This document shows positions 52,801 through 60,277 of a DNA stretch of 64,000 nucleotides, in pieces. Both the position numbers and the translations under genes were made by a program. The stretch is from Poritiphilus sp965212595 (GTDB taxonomy: Bacteria; Bacteroidota; Bacteroidia; Flavobacteriales; Flavobacteriaceae), in NCBI GenBank assembly GCA_965212595.1, contig CBDBVE010000009.1:372001-436000 (forward strand). The letters run 5' to 3'. The notes beneath the pieces are model-generated. The model saw nothing but the letters and a program-made list of their open reading frames with translations. It did no database searches and was not told the origin of the DNA. How positions within the stretch are numbered: position 1 is the stretch's first letter; every line of letters begins with the position of its first letter.

Positions 52801-53178
52801 CACACCAGTTGACCAGGGTTTACTTCCCTCCACTCCGGCGGAGGCCGAAATGTCTTCGAAGGTAAAGTCGCCCTTGTTCAGGTAAAGCTTATTTCCTTCC
52901 ATATTGGCGGTCAAATAGATATCAGCAAGCCCATCGTTATTAATATCACCAATAGCCACACCTCCACCATTGTAAAAATTCCGGTATTTAAAAATGTTGA
53001 AATTCTTTTGGTTTTCCACCCTATTTACGAAATCTATACCCGTCTGCTCTGCATCTAAGAGGCTAAACAGTGTGGTGGAAGAATTCTCGTCTTTTATTCC
53101 TTCCCGCTCATCTGTACAGGAAAAACAGAGGAGTAATACCCAAAAAAAAGTAAATAGTCTTTTAATCATTGTCATCAT
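49819..53178 (-). CDS. VCBS/FG-GAP and ASPIC-UnbV lipoprotein, copy 2
   Basis: A 1119-residue paralogue of its neighbours with the same order of parts: lipoprotein signal (LCFSC), first repeat set (DINNDGLADIYL, DINQDGLLDIYV, DYDKDGDLDAYI), ASPIC/UnbV domain (FGVGAVVNLY, SLRVIWPDDRT), second repeat set (DIDGDGNEDVFIGG, DFDQDGDVDVFIGS). No catalytic residues recognised. Its start overlaps the end of copy 1 by 17 bases, so translation is coupled; the gap to copy 3 is 65 bases. Confidence 0.9.
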   Translation of the reverse strand: MMTMIKRLFTFFWVLLLCFSCTDEREGIKDENSSTTLFSLLDAEQTGIDFVNRVENQKNFNIFKYRNFYNGGGVAIGDINNDGLADIYLTANMEGNKLYLNKGDFTFEDISASAGVEGSKPWSTGVNMVDINQDGLLDIYVSNAGNLEGNNHDNDLYINNGDLTFTEKAAEFNLAKTGFTTHASFFDYDKDGDLDAYILNNSNIPVSSLGYAEQREVRAQDWKGVPDIFKGVGDMLLRNDNGTFTDVSEEAGIYGSLIGFGLGVLVTDINKDLYPDIYVSNDFYERDYLYLNNQDGTFKEDIKNWTSHLSLSAMGIDMADINNDGLAEIFITDMLPEPDERVKSVMEFEGYDVYKLKQSKDFYQQYIQNTLQLNNGNGSFSEIAYYSGVDATDWSWAGLLFDMDNDGLRDIFITNGINHDLTDLDFVDFFANEIIQKMALTGRKESIDSIIHKMPIKPQPNYAYRNKGDITFDNANKDWGFELPSMSNGAAYGDLDNDGDLDLVVNNVNMPAFIYQNHSDQTKDRNFIKLKFEGIDANKFGVGAVVNLYYDNNTVLQDLMPFRGFQSSMDYTMTIGLGETEEIDSLRVIWPDDRTQKFTAVASNQTLILKQEEAQDIFKLPPVKKKSPFLKEVPNSSLVAHDENNYNDFNNEGLIYKLLSQEGPALAVGDIDGDGNEDVFIGGAKGNPGIIYRHKGKGNLTPTRQKVFQADANYEDTAAAFFDADADGDLDLMIGSGGNQIGEESEYRARMYLNNGTGQFSKAEGELVSTFKNISTIAPYDFDQDGDVDVFIGSRSVVGTYGIDPNHLFLENQGDGTFIDGTERLAYDLKNAGMVTNAIWADMDGDQKKDLITVSEWGTAKIYKNSGRRLGKLTTSLDSIPGWWNAVLAEDLDKDGDLDLVLGNQGSNLHYRPSPDNPMKMWINDFDNNGTIEQIVTQHYQGKDYPIHQKKELTAQLVTLKKQNLKASEYSRKAISELFSAEVFENSIVRSSALPESVVAVNEGYGKFTIKKLPPRVQLSCVCGISCADLNNDGHLDLIMGGNNFEFKPQYSRLDASYGHVLLGNGKSDFEWQDYETSGFFVKNEIKHLSQIRDANGNLYMVTAINDSKPKVFALNNNN

Positions 53179-56100
53179 TGTAATTCTTGCTTGGCTTTTT
53201 TAAAAGTACTGGAGCTTCATTATTAATAGTAATCAAGTAGTGATCCTCGCCATTTATTCTAAGTTTTCGAATGGCTCTTGCAGGTCCAGAGATTTGGAGT
53301 CCGTGATTTTGCGGGGTTATAAACCCTCCTTTTTGATCGTTCCACAAAATTAGCCCATGAGAGGCATCCATCCTACCCAATTGAGTACTTATTTCATAAT
53401 TATTTCCAACTAAGATCAGATCTGGATAGCCATCATTGTTTAAATCATCGGCCACAATATCTTGAACTGTTGAGCTTTGGGCTATGGTGGTTAGAGGGTG
53501 AGGTTTAAAATATCCATTCCCCTCATTTTCAAAAATGGTTGTGCTCAACGTATAACATTTCTTCTTTTCTGCCTCATCCAGGCTCTTTTGGGTAAATAAT
53601 TCTTGTAAGGAAGCCCTGGCAAATTTGCTATATGATAAGTACTTTTTATTTAGATAGGGTAGTTGTTGAACAAGCTCATCTTTTGAAGCAAAAGTGGTTT
53701 CACGGCCTTCATGGAAATAGGTAACCAGGGTTTCTGTAGAACCATTATTGTCAAAATCCTGCCTATAAAGTGTGAGCGGGTAAGTAGAAGAGGCCTTTAA
53801 TTTGCTATTTTCTCCGAAATTACCTGCTATGATATCCAGATCACCATCCTTGTCATAGTCAAAAACGGTAAGGGTGTTCCACCATCCATTAGTGTTTTCT
53901 AAACCGTTATCTGTTTGCTTAGAGAGCGACTTTCCATCGTTCAGGAAAATACTAACAGGCATCCAATGTCCGGCAGCTATAAGATCTTTATATCCGTTCT
54001 TATCAAGATCAATCCAAATTAAATCCTTGACATTTCCCAGGCTGTAAAACTCCGTGGCGTACTCCTTTGTTATATCGGTAAAGTTACCTTTACCGTCATT
54101 GCTGAAAATATGCTGGGTAGGCGTTTTACCAAATTCCCAGGGGACCAGGTCTGATGCAATAACAACATCTGTATCGCCGTCACGATCAATGTCAACTGTA
54201 TCTGCTTTTGCTGCGTTAATAACAAGGTCTCGAAATTGAAGACTGTCTTTTACGAACTCCCCTTTTTGATTAATATAAAGGCGAGGTATCAGGGGTGGTC
54301 CGGTCTTAAATTCATTACCGCCACCGACTACCAAAAGATCTATCCACCCATCGCTATTGGCATCAAAAAACACCTGGGAAACATCTTCACTTAGGGCATC
54401 TTCTTCAAAGAGGGCTTGTTGCTTTGCTTCAAACAATCCGGAGGCCTGCTGAACAAACAAGCTTGAGGCCTGCCGCTTAGCTCCTCCAATAAGAAAGTCG
54501 TCCAAGCCGTCATTGTTAATGTCGGCAACAGCTGCCTCAGGCCCTTCATTGGTGCTGGCATAAGGAATTAAAGGGTTTCTACTAAATTCTACAGCGGCCT
54601 GTTCTTTATGTTTAAAGGTAAACAGGCTATCAGAACGCGTCCAATAGAAGCTATTTACTGCTTTATACGATTCTTTTTTGGGTTGTTTCGCGTTTTTGAA
54701 ATCTAGTGTAAGTTGTTGATTGGCCTTAATATTCCTTAAAATTTGGGTTGCTCCAGATGGCCAGGTGACCTCCAGCGAATCTATAGTCCTTTGTTGATGC
54801 AGACCAAAATGTAGCATGGGTGGAGCAGAAGACAAGTAACCTCTGGTTACAAAATTTTCTTCGAACTGTTTTCCTTCTGCAGTATAAACCCGAACCTTTG
54901 ATCCTATACCCAAAGTATTTTTTTCTGGCCCTTTAAAAGCAACCGTTAGATAACTGTTGGCGGCCTTTGGGTTATTTTCAAGGATAAACGCATTATCATT
55001 TACATTATTTACTATCAGATCCAGGTCTCCATCGTTGTCTAAGTCGGCATAAGCCGCCCCGTTGCTAAAAGTATCTTCTGGAACTGACCATTCTGAAGTA
55101 ACGTCCTCAAACCGAAGGTTTCCCAGGTTTTTATAGTAATAATTAGGGACTTTTATTTCCGGAATCTTGGCAATAAGGCTCATATCATTTTCAGACATTC
55201 CCTGATCTATTCCTTTTTGAATTTCATCGTTTGAAATAAAGCGCACAAAATCCATATCGTTAGTGGCACCTTTAATCCCGTTGGTAATGAAGAGATCTTT
55301 AAGGCCGTCATTATCATAATCAGCAGCCAAGGTGGCCCAGGACCATTCTGTGGCTGATATACCTGATAAATGCCCGATTTCACTAAAGGTTGCGTCTCCA
55401 AGACTCAAGTGAAGCGTATTTTGCATATACTGAGGTGCATAACCATTTTTTAGATAGTACTCATAAATCGGAAAGGCAAACTCCAGGCCAGAAGCCTTGT
55501 AGGTTTCCAAACGGTTAGGAAGCATATCAACCGAAACTATATCTACCAGTCCGTCATTGTTGATATCGGCTATGTCATTCCCCATAGAGTAATGCGATGT
55601 ATGCCCTAATTTTTCTGGACTCTCGGAAATTAATTCTTTAAAAGTGCCGTCCTTTTGGTTCATATAGAGGTAGTCATTTTCAAAAAAATCATTGCCTACA
55701 TATATATCCGGATAGCCATCCTGGTTGAGATCGCTTATAGCTAGTCCAAGGCCATAACCAATTTTTCCCTGAAAGATGCCAGCTTCGGCAGAGACGTCGA
55801 TAAACTTGCCTAAATCATTTCTATATAGGCGGTCTCCCGAGCGGGGATCAAATTGCATACGTTGATTACCTTTCCCATAGGCCCTGTTGGGATGAACAGA
55901 ATGGTTCATTAAAAACAGATCGAGGTCGCCATCCAGGTCGTAATCAAAGAAAGAGGCCTGGGTTGAAAGCCCTGAGAAATCCAGACCATAAGTGGCGGCG
56001 ACTTCTTTAAAAATGGGTATTCCTTCAGAATTTACCCCTTCATTCAGATAGAGGAGGTTTCGCCCGTTCAGGGCCCGATATCCACCGGCCTTACAGACAT

Positions 56101-56482
56101 AAATATCTAAAAGTCCATCGCCATTAATATCTGTATAAGTTACACCTGTTGACCAATTTCCCTGGTCTTGAATATTTGAATCTGAGGTAATATCCTGAAA
56201 TTTGAGGTTTCCTTTATTGAGATATAACCTATCTGCTCCCTGATTGGAGGTAAAGAAAAGATCTACAAGTCCGTCGTTATTGAAATCGGCTGCGGCGACA
56301 CCTGCGCCATTATAGAAGTAGAGATAGGTAAGGATATTTAATTTTGGGCTTTCTTCAAGTGTATTTTTAAAATCAATTCCCGAAGATAGGGGGTTCAATT
56401 TTCTAAAGCGCTCTTCCCCTTCTTTAGAACATGCAAGACATAGCAAGCAGAGTGTCAAAAAAAGTCCCAAAATCCTTTTCAT
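53162..56482 (-). CDS. VCBS/FG-GAP and ASPIC-UnbV lipoprotein, copy 1
   Basis: A 1106-residue lipoprotein (LCLAC, Cys18), first gene of the operon. Repeats such as DFNNDGLVDLFF and DINGDGLLDIYV precede the ASPIC/UnbV domain (NTLGIGSKV, SLEVTWPSGAT), and a second repeat block (DINNDGLDDFLIGG, DIDRDGDTDVVI) follows. The order of segments matches copies 2 and 3 closely, including the WSW motif before the DYDNDGLKDLFITNG repeat. The -7 element TAGTTTTG ends only seven bases before the ATG. Confidence 0.9.
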   Translation of the reverse strand: MKRILGLFLTLCLLCLACSKEGEERFRKLNPLSSGIDFKNTLEESPKLNILTYLYFYNGAGVAAADFNNDGLVDLFFTSNQGADRLYLNKGNLKFQDITSDSNIQDQGNWSTGVTYTDINGDGLLDIYVCKAGGYRALNGRNLLYLNEGVNSEGIPIFKEVAATYGLDFSGLSTQASFFDYDLDGDLDLFLMNHSVHPNRAYGKGNQRMQFDPRSGDRLYRNDLGKFIDVSAEAGIFQGKIGYGLGLAISDLNQDGYPDIYVGNDFFENDYLYMNQKDGTFKELISESPEKLGHTSHYSMGNDIADINNDGLVDIVSVDMLPNRLETYKASGLEFAFPIYEYYLKNGYAPQYMQNTLHLSLGDATFSEIGHLSGISATEWSWATLAADYDNDGLKDLFITNGIKGATNDMDFVRFISNDEIQKGIDQGMSENDMSLIAKIPEIKVPNYYYKNLGNLRFEDVTSEWSVPEDTFSNGAAYADLDNDGDLDLIVNNVNDNAFILENNPKAANSYLTVAFKGPEKNTLGIGSKVRVYTAEGKQFEENFVTRGYLSSAPPMLHFGLHQQRTIDSLEVTWPSGATQILRNIKANQQLTLDFKNAKQPKKESYKAVNSFYWTRSDSLFTFKHKEQAAVEFSRNPLIPYASTNEGPEAAVADINNDGLDDFLIGGAKRQASSLFVQQASGLFEAKQQALFEEDALSEDVSQVFFDANSDGWIDLLVVGGGNEFKTGPPLIPRLYINQKGEFVKDSLQFRDLVINAAKADTVDIDRDGDTDVVIASDLVPWEFGKTPTQHIFSNDGKGNFTDITKEYATEFYSLGNVKDLIWIDLDKNGYKDLIAAGHWMPVSIFLNDGKSLSKQTDNGLENTNGWWNTLTVFDYDKDGDLDIIAGNFGENSKLKASSTYPLTLYRQDFDNNGSTETLVTYFHEGRETTFASKDELVQQLPYLNKKYLSYSKFARASLQELFTQKSLDEAEKKKCYTLSTTIFENEGNGYFKPHPLTTIAQSSTVQDIVADDLNNDGYPDLILVGNNYEISTQLGRMDASHGLILWNDQKGGFITPQNHGLQISGPARAIRKLRINGEDHYLITINNEAPVLLKKPSKNYNDDND

Positions 56483-56489
56483 TCCTCAC

Positions 56490-56497
56490 CAAAACTA
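56490..56497 (-). promoter_or_regulatory. -7 promoter element of the VCBS/haloperoxidase operon
   Basis: Minus-strand TAGTTTTG matches TAnnTTTG and lies seven bases before the ATG at 56482, which would give a leaderless or almost leaderless transcript. Confidence 0.5.
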
Positions 56498-56685
56498 GCG
56501 CCGCAATATAGGCAAAGTTTATAGAATGAGGAAGTTGTGAAGTGTCCAATATTCTTAAAAAAACAGATTCGTTGTATATGAAACAAATTTCGGCGACACA
56601 TTTCATGAATATTTGGGTCGGGCACGATTTTTTTCGCAAATAATCCAATATATTTAAAGATCTAAACAAACCAAATTCAAACTTT

Positions 56686-58338
56686 ATGATTGGGATTTTA
56701 TCTTTCGTAGGCTTTACGGCTTTAGTGGGTGTAATAGCTTACCTGGCGACCAGAAAAACCGATGAAGCTTCTTCTGACGGTTATTTTCTTGGGGGTAGGA
56801 GCCTTACTGCAGGAGTTATTGCTGGTTCCTTGTTGCTTACTAACCTTTCTACCGAACAAATCGTTGGCTTAAACGGAAACGCTTATTCCGAGGGCATTCT
56901 TGTGATGGCTTGGGAAACATTGGCGGCAATTGCAATGGTGGTCACTGCAGTTTTTTTACTACCGCGTTATTTAAAAAGCGGCCTTACAACTGTTCCTCAG
57001 TTTCTTAAAGATCGCTATGATGTGAGTACCAAAACAATTACATCCGCTCTTTTTTTGACAGGGTATGTAGTGGTATTACTACCAATTATTCTCTATTCGG
57101 GTTCGTTGGCTATTAGTACAATGTTTGACGTTCCTGCACTACTGGGGATTTCGAGCAAATCTGCTTTGATTGTCTGCGTATGGGGAATAGGAATCATAGG
57201 CTCAATATATGCTGTTTTCGGAGGCTTAAAGGCGGTTGCGGTTTCAGATAGTATCAATGCGATTGGTTTGTTAGCCGGGGGAATCTTAATTCCAATTTTC
57301 GGATTGATCGCAATTGGTGATGGAAGCTTGTTTAACGGGATAGACATTTTGCTTAAAGAAAACCCTGAAAAGTTTAATTCTATTGGTGGTTCAACGGCTT
57401 CGGTACCATTTGCGACAATTTTTACCGGAATGATGTTGGTTCAGCTTTTTTATTGGGGAACGAATCAGCAAATTATTCAACGAGCACTTGGAGCAAAAAA
57501 TTTGAAAGAAGGACAGAAGGGTCTTCTTTTGGCTTCTTTTATTAAGATTTTGGGTCCATTAATCGTCGTATTACCTGGTATTATTGCTTACCATATGTTC
57601 CAGGGAAATCTTGAAGTAGCAGATCAGGCCTATCCGGCACTTGTAAATAAGGTATTGCCAAATTATCTTATCGGCTTTTTTGCAGCTGTACTGTTTGGGG
57701 CAATCTTGAGTTCATTTAATAGTGTTTTAAATAGTTCAGTAACCTTGTTTGGTATTGATATATATAAACAACATATCAATAAGGATGCTCCAGAAAAGAC
57801 AGTTGTAAAGTACGGAAAGGTCTTTGGCATAGTCCTGGCCCTCGCGGCCATGTTTATAGCACCGTTGATTGCAAATGCGGGAAGTCTGTTTGAGTACTTA
57901 CAAGAGGTAAACGGAATTTATAGTATCCCTATATTGACGATCATAGTTGTAGGTTATCTTACGAAGCGGGTTCCTGCAATTGCCGCCAAAATTGGTATTA
58001 TATCAGGTTCACTATTGTACATACTCAGTCAGTTTATTTTAAAACCACGTATGGTTGGGAGTGCTTTGGAAGAGGCTAAGGCAAACGGAATTTCCGATGA
58101 AGCATCTTTAGCGCTGATTGAAGCAGAGGCCTATCCTCATTTTCTTCATGTTATGGCCATCCTCTTTGTATTGAATATCGCTATTATGTTACTTATTGGA
58201 AAGCTAAAGCCAAGAGAAACTGCGTACGAACAAGAATACACCAAGCAGGTTGAGATAACGCCTTACAAATATGTCAAGCAAGTTGGTATTGGCATTGTAA
58301 TCGTGGTTGTAGGTATCTATATCTATTTCGCGCAGTAA
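56686..58338 (+). CDS. Sodium:solute symporter (SSS family)
   Basis: A 550-residue inner-membrane transporter with about 14 helices. Family features: an N-terminal helix, DGYFLGGRSL, a helix with NLSTEQIVGLNGNAY, PRYLKSGLTTVPQFLKDRYD and the late GAILSSFNSVLNSS segment with the Na+-site serines. It resembles SGLT-type sugar symporters (sodium/glucose branch) in the NGNAY segment. It stands alone, divergent from the VCBS operon, and ends at a clear terminator. A sugar made available by the neighbouring SusCD system is a reasonable guess for its cargo. Confidence 0.92.
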   Translation: MIGILSFVGFTALVGVIAYLATRKTDEASSDGYFLGGRSLTAGVIAGSLLLTNLSTEQIVGLNGNAYSEGILVMAWETLAAIAMVVTAVFLLPRYLKSGLTTVPQFLKDRYDVSTKTITSALFLTGYVVVLLPIILYSGSLAISTMFDVPALLGISSKSALIVCVWGIGIIGSIYAVFGGLKAVAVSDSINAIGLLAGGILIPIFGLIAIGDGSLFNGIDILLKENPEKFNSIGGSTASVPFATIFTGMMLVQLFYWGTNQQIIQRALGAKNLKEGQKGLLLASFIKILGPLIVVLPGIIAYHMFQGNLEVADQAYPALVNKVLPNYLIGFFAAVLFGAILSSFNSVLNSSVTLFGIDIYKQHINKDAPEKTVVKYGKVFGIVLALAAMFIAPLIANAGSLFEYLQEVNGIYSIPILTIIVVGYLTKRVPAIAAKIGIISGSLLYILSQFILKPRMVGSALEEAKANGISDEASLALIEAEAYPHFLHVMAILFVLNIAIMLLIGKLKPRETAYEQEYTKQVEITPYKYVKQVGIGIVIVVVGIYIYFAQ

Positions 58339-58372
58339 GCGATATAGATATAGAAATCTAATTGGAAATGTT

Positions 58373-58399
58373 AAAGAGGGGCAATAACCCCTCTTTTTT
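58373..58399 (+). terminator. Rho-independent terminator after the symporter
   Basis: Nine-pair stem AAAGAGGGG/CCCCTCTTT around a CAATAA loop, ending in a T run; 34 bases after the stop. Confidence 0.9.
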
Positions 58400-58590
58400 A
58401 GCGCTTGTCTTTCGTGAAAGAATTAATGGACAGGAAGGGGTGAAGGTGATTTGTGTATTTGTTCCGAGGTGGTTTAGGCCACAGGCAAGTTAATATATAT
58501 TGTCATCACAGCTGGGTGGAATGATTGCAGTACTTTAAAATGTTAGGTATTTGGATTAGAAGAATTTGTAGGTCATTGAAAACACTAAAT

Positions 58591-58620
58591 AAAAAAAGCC
58601 CTGACCAAAGGGTCAGGGCT
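58591..58620 (-). terminator. Rho-independent terminator after the SusD-like gene
   Basis: Perfect ten-pair stem AGCCCTGACC/GGTCAGGGCT with a four-base loop; on the minus strand it is followed by seven T. It closes the SusC-SusD transcript. Confidence 0.92.
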
Positions 58621-58644
58621 CAAGTAAAACACTTAAATTAACTC

Positions 58645-60258
58645 TTAGTATCCAGGATTTTGAACTAAACTAGGGTTTGCCAAAATCTGTGGAAGCGGAA
58701 TTGGGAATAAACTTCTGGTAGCGTTTCCGGTTTCGGAACCACCTTTAAATTCCCACTGACGCAAGTATTGACCGAAACGAATCATGTCATTTCTTCTCCA
58801 GCCTTCTGCATACATCTCTCTTGCTCTTTCGTCAAGTAAGTCGGCCTCACTAACAGCACCTATAGGAGTGGCCTCTCTAAGTACTCTAAGTTCGTTAACC
58901 ATTGCAGTAGGATCACCTCCTGTACGCATCATGGCTTCAGCTTTCATCAAGTGAGCATCTGCATACCTAAATTGAATACTGTGGTTTGTAAATCCTCCAA
59001 ATCTTGGGTTGTACTTCATTACTCGGATACCGGTTTGCTCATTGTTGTTGATCAGGTTAGCTGCACCTGTACCATCAACGAACCCTCTGGTAAACTGGAG
59101 AGGAGCACCTGGTCTGTCTTGCAGCGGAGTGCCATCTAGGGCATATTGCTGTCCAATCAAGAAACCAAATCCAACGTTAGACCCATTTTCAAATCCGCCT
59201 TCATCCTCAGTTCCGGGACGGCCTGTAAATGTAAGTCCACCTGGAGGAACACCACCTCTTCGCTCTTCCTGACCATCGAGGCGAGTAAGATCTAATTCGG
59301 AACGGTTGTTATTAGGATCACCTTCGAAAAGGTCATAGTATTCAGCAAGTGTACTGAAACCATTCCATCCTCCTCCACCGATACCGGTAGAGTTGTAATG
59401 AAGACCATTGAAGATTCTGTTTCCTACAGAAGTTTCTGCCCACCATATTGTCTCAGTATCAGCAGAATCGCGGAAAAGTTCAAAATATCCCGCCTGTAGT
59501 GCATACCCATCGCCAGCAATAGCGTCAACAAGGCTAATTACCTCATTCATATCACCTGAATCTGGTGAACCACCACCACCGGTCAATTGGTTAACGTATA
59601 TATGCTTGTTTAAAAGCACTTTGGCCTTAAGAAATCTGGCCGCGGCTTTACTTGCTCTCTTAAGATCTGCCGGTGCAACAGGAAGACCAGCTATAGCTGC
59701 ATCGCAGTCGGCTAGAATAAAATCTACTGCCGCCTGACCGGATAATACCGATGGAAGGTCTGTAGATGGAAGGGCTGTATCTCTAAAAGGTACCTGACCA
59801 TAGAGGTCTAGAATAGTCCACATAGAGTAAGCTCTCAGAAAACTTGCCTCTGCAACAGCGTCTGCTGAAGCCCCACTTCGGGAATCCAGGATTTGAGAAG
59901 CTAGCAACTGGTTTGCGTTCCACTGATCAAAAGGAGTAATGATATCAGTTTCCTCAAGACCCCATTCGTGTTGGTGTAATTTTCTCCAACGTCCGTTATC
60001 TCCCCAGTCAGCACCTCTGGTTGGAACTAAAAGTGCATCAGTCGTTACTTCGCGAAGGGCATAGGTATTGGCTTGATCTCCTAAGTTTCCGTAGACCTGC
60101 CCGTAGAGCTGGTCAACTGAAGAAGTAGGGTCTGCAAGACCTTGGAAACCTTCATCGATAAACGAATCCGTTTCTTCAATCTCCAGGTCAGTACAAGCAC
60201 CCAGACCAATCACGGCGAGTAAAGTGAGTGTATAAATTTTAAATTGACTTCTTTTCAT
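58645..60258 (-). CDS. SusD/RagB-family outer-membrane glycan-binding lipoprotein
   Basis: A 537-residue surface lipoprotein (IGLGAC, Cys22) of the SusD family, with the family's helical TPR-like first half (ASFLRAYSMWTILDLYGQVPF, AARFLKAKVLLNKHIY) and the C-terminal MKAEAMMRTGG...AREMYAEGWRRNDMIRFG segment. It acts as a lid on the SusC channel. Start is placed at ATG 60258, three codons inside the longest reading frame, because this opens the signal peptide directly. It follows susC by 19 bases and ends at a strong terminator, with no SusE or enzyme gene downstream. Confidence 0.95.
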   Translation of the reverse strand: MKRSQFKIYTLTLLAVIGLGACTDLEIEETDSFIDEGFQGLADPTSSVDQLYGQVYGNLGDQANTYALREVTTDALLVPTRGADWGDNGRWRKLHQHEWGLEETDIITPFDQWNANQLLASQILDSRSGASADAVAEASFLRAYSMWTILDLYGQVPFRDTALPSTDLPSVLSGQAAVDFILADCDAAIAGLPVAPADLKRASKAAARFLKAKVLLNKHIYVNQLTGGGGSPDSGDMNEVISLVDAIAGDGYALQAGYFELFRDSADTETIWWAETSVGNRIFNGLHYNSTGIGGGGWNGFSTLAEYYDLFEGDPNNNRSELDLTRLDGQEERRGGVPPGGLTFTGRPGTEDEGGFENGSNVGFGFLIGQQYALDGTPLQDRPGAPLQFTRGFVDGTGAANLINNNEQTGIRVMKYNPRFGGFTNHSIQFRYADAHLMKAEAMMRTGGDPTAMVNELRVLREATPIGAVSEADLLDERAREMYAEGWRRNDMIRFGQYLRQWEFKGGSETGNATRSLFPIPLPQILANPSLVQNPGY

Positions 60259-60277
60259 GATAAACAATTTTTTTTAA

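Larger units (their letters stand above)
58339..58644. other. Intergenic region with two terminators (306 bases)
   Basis: Lies between the convergent symporter and SusD-like genes. It contains one terminator for each (58373-58399 plus; 58591-58620 minus). I see no gene, promoter or repeat in the 190 bases between them. Confidence 0.7.

Noticed and set aside
46502..56482. VCBS repeats considered as a possible DNA repeat array or integron-like structure
   Set aside because: The repetition is at protein level (calcium-loop repeats) in three ordinary reading frames; bases are too divergent for a direct DNA repeat.
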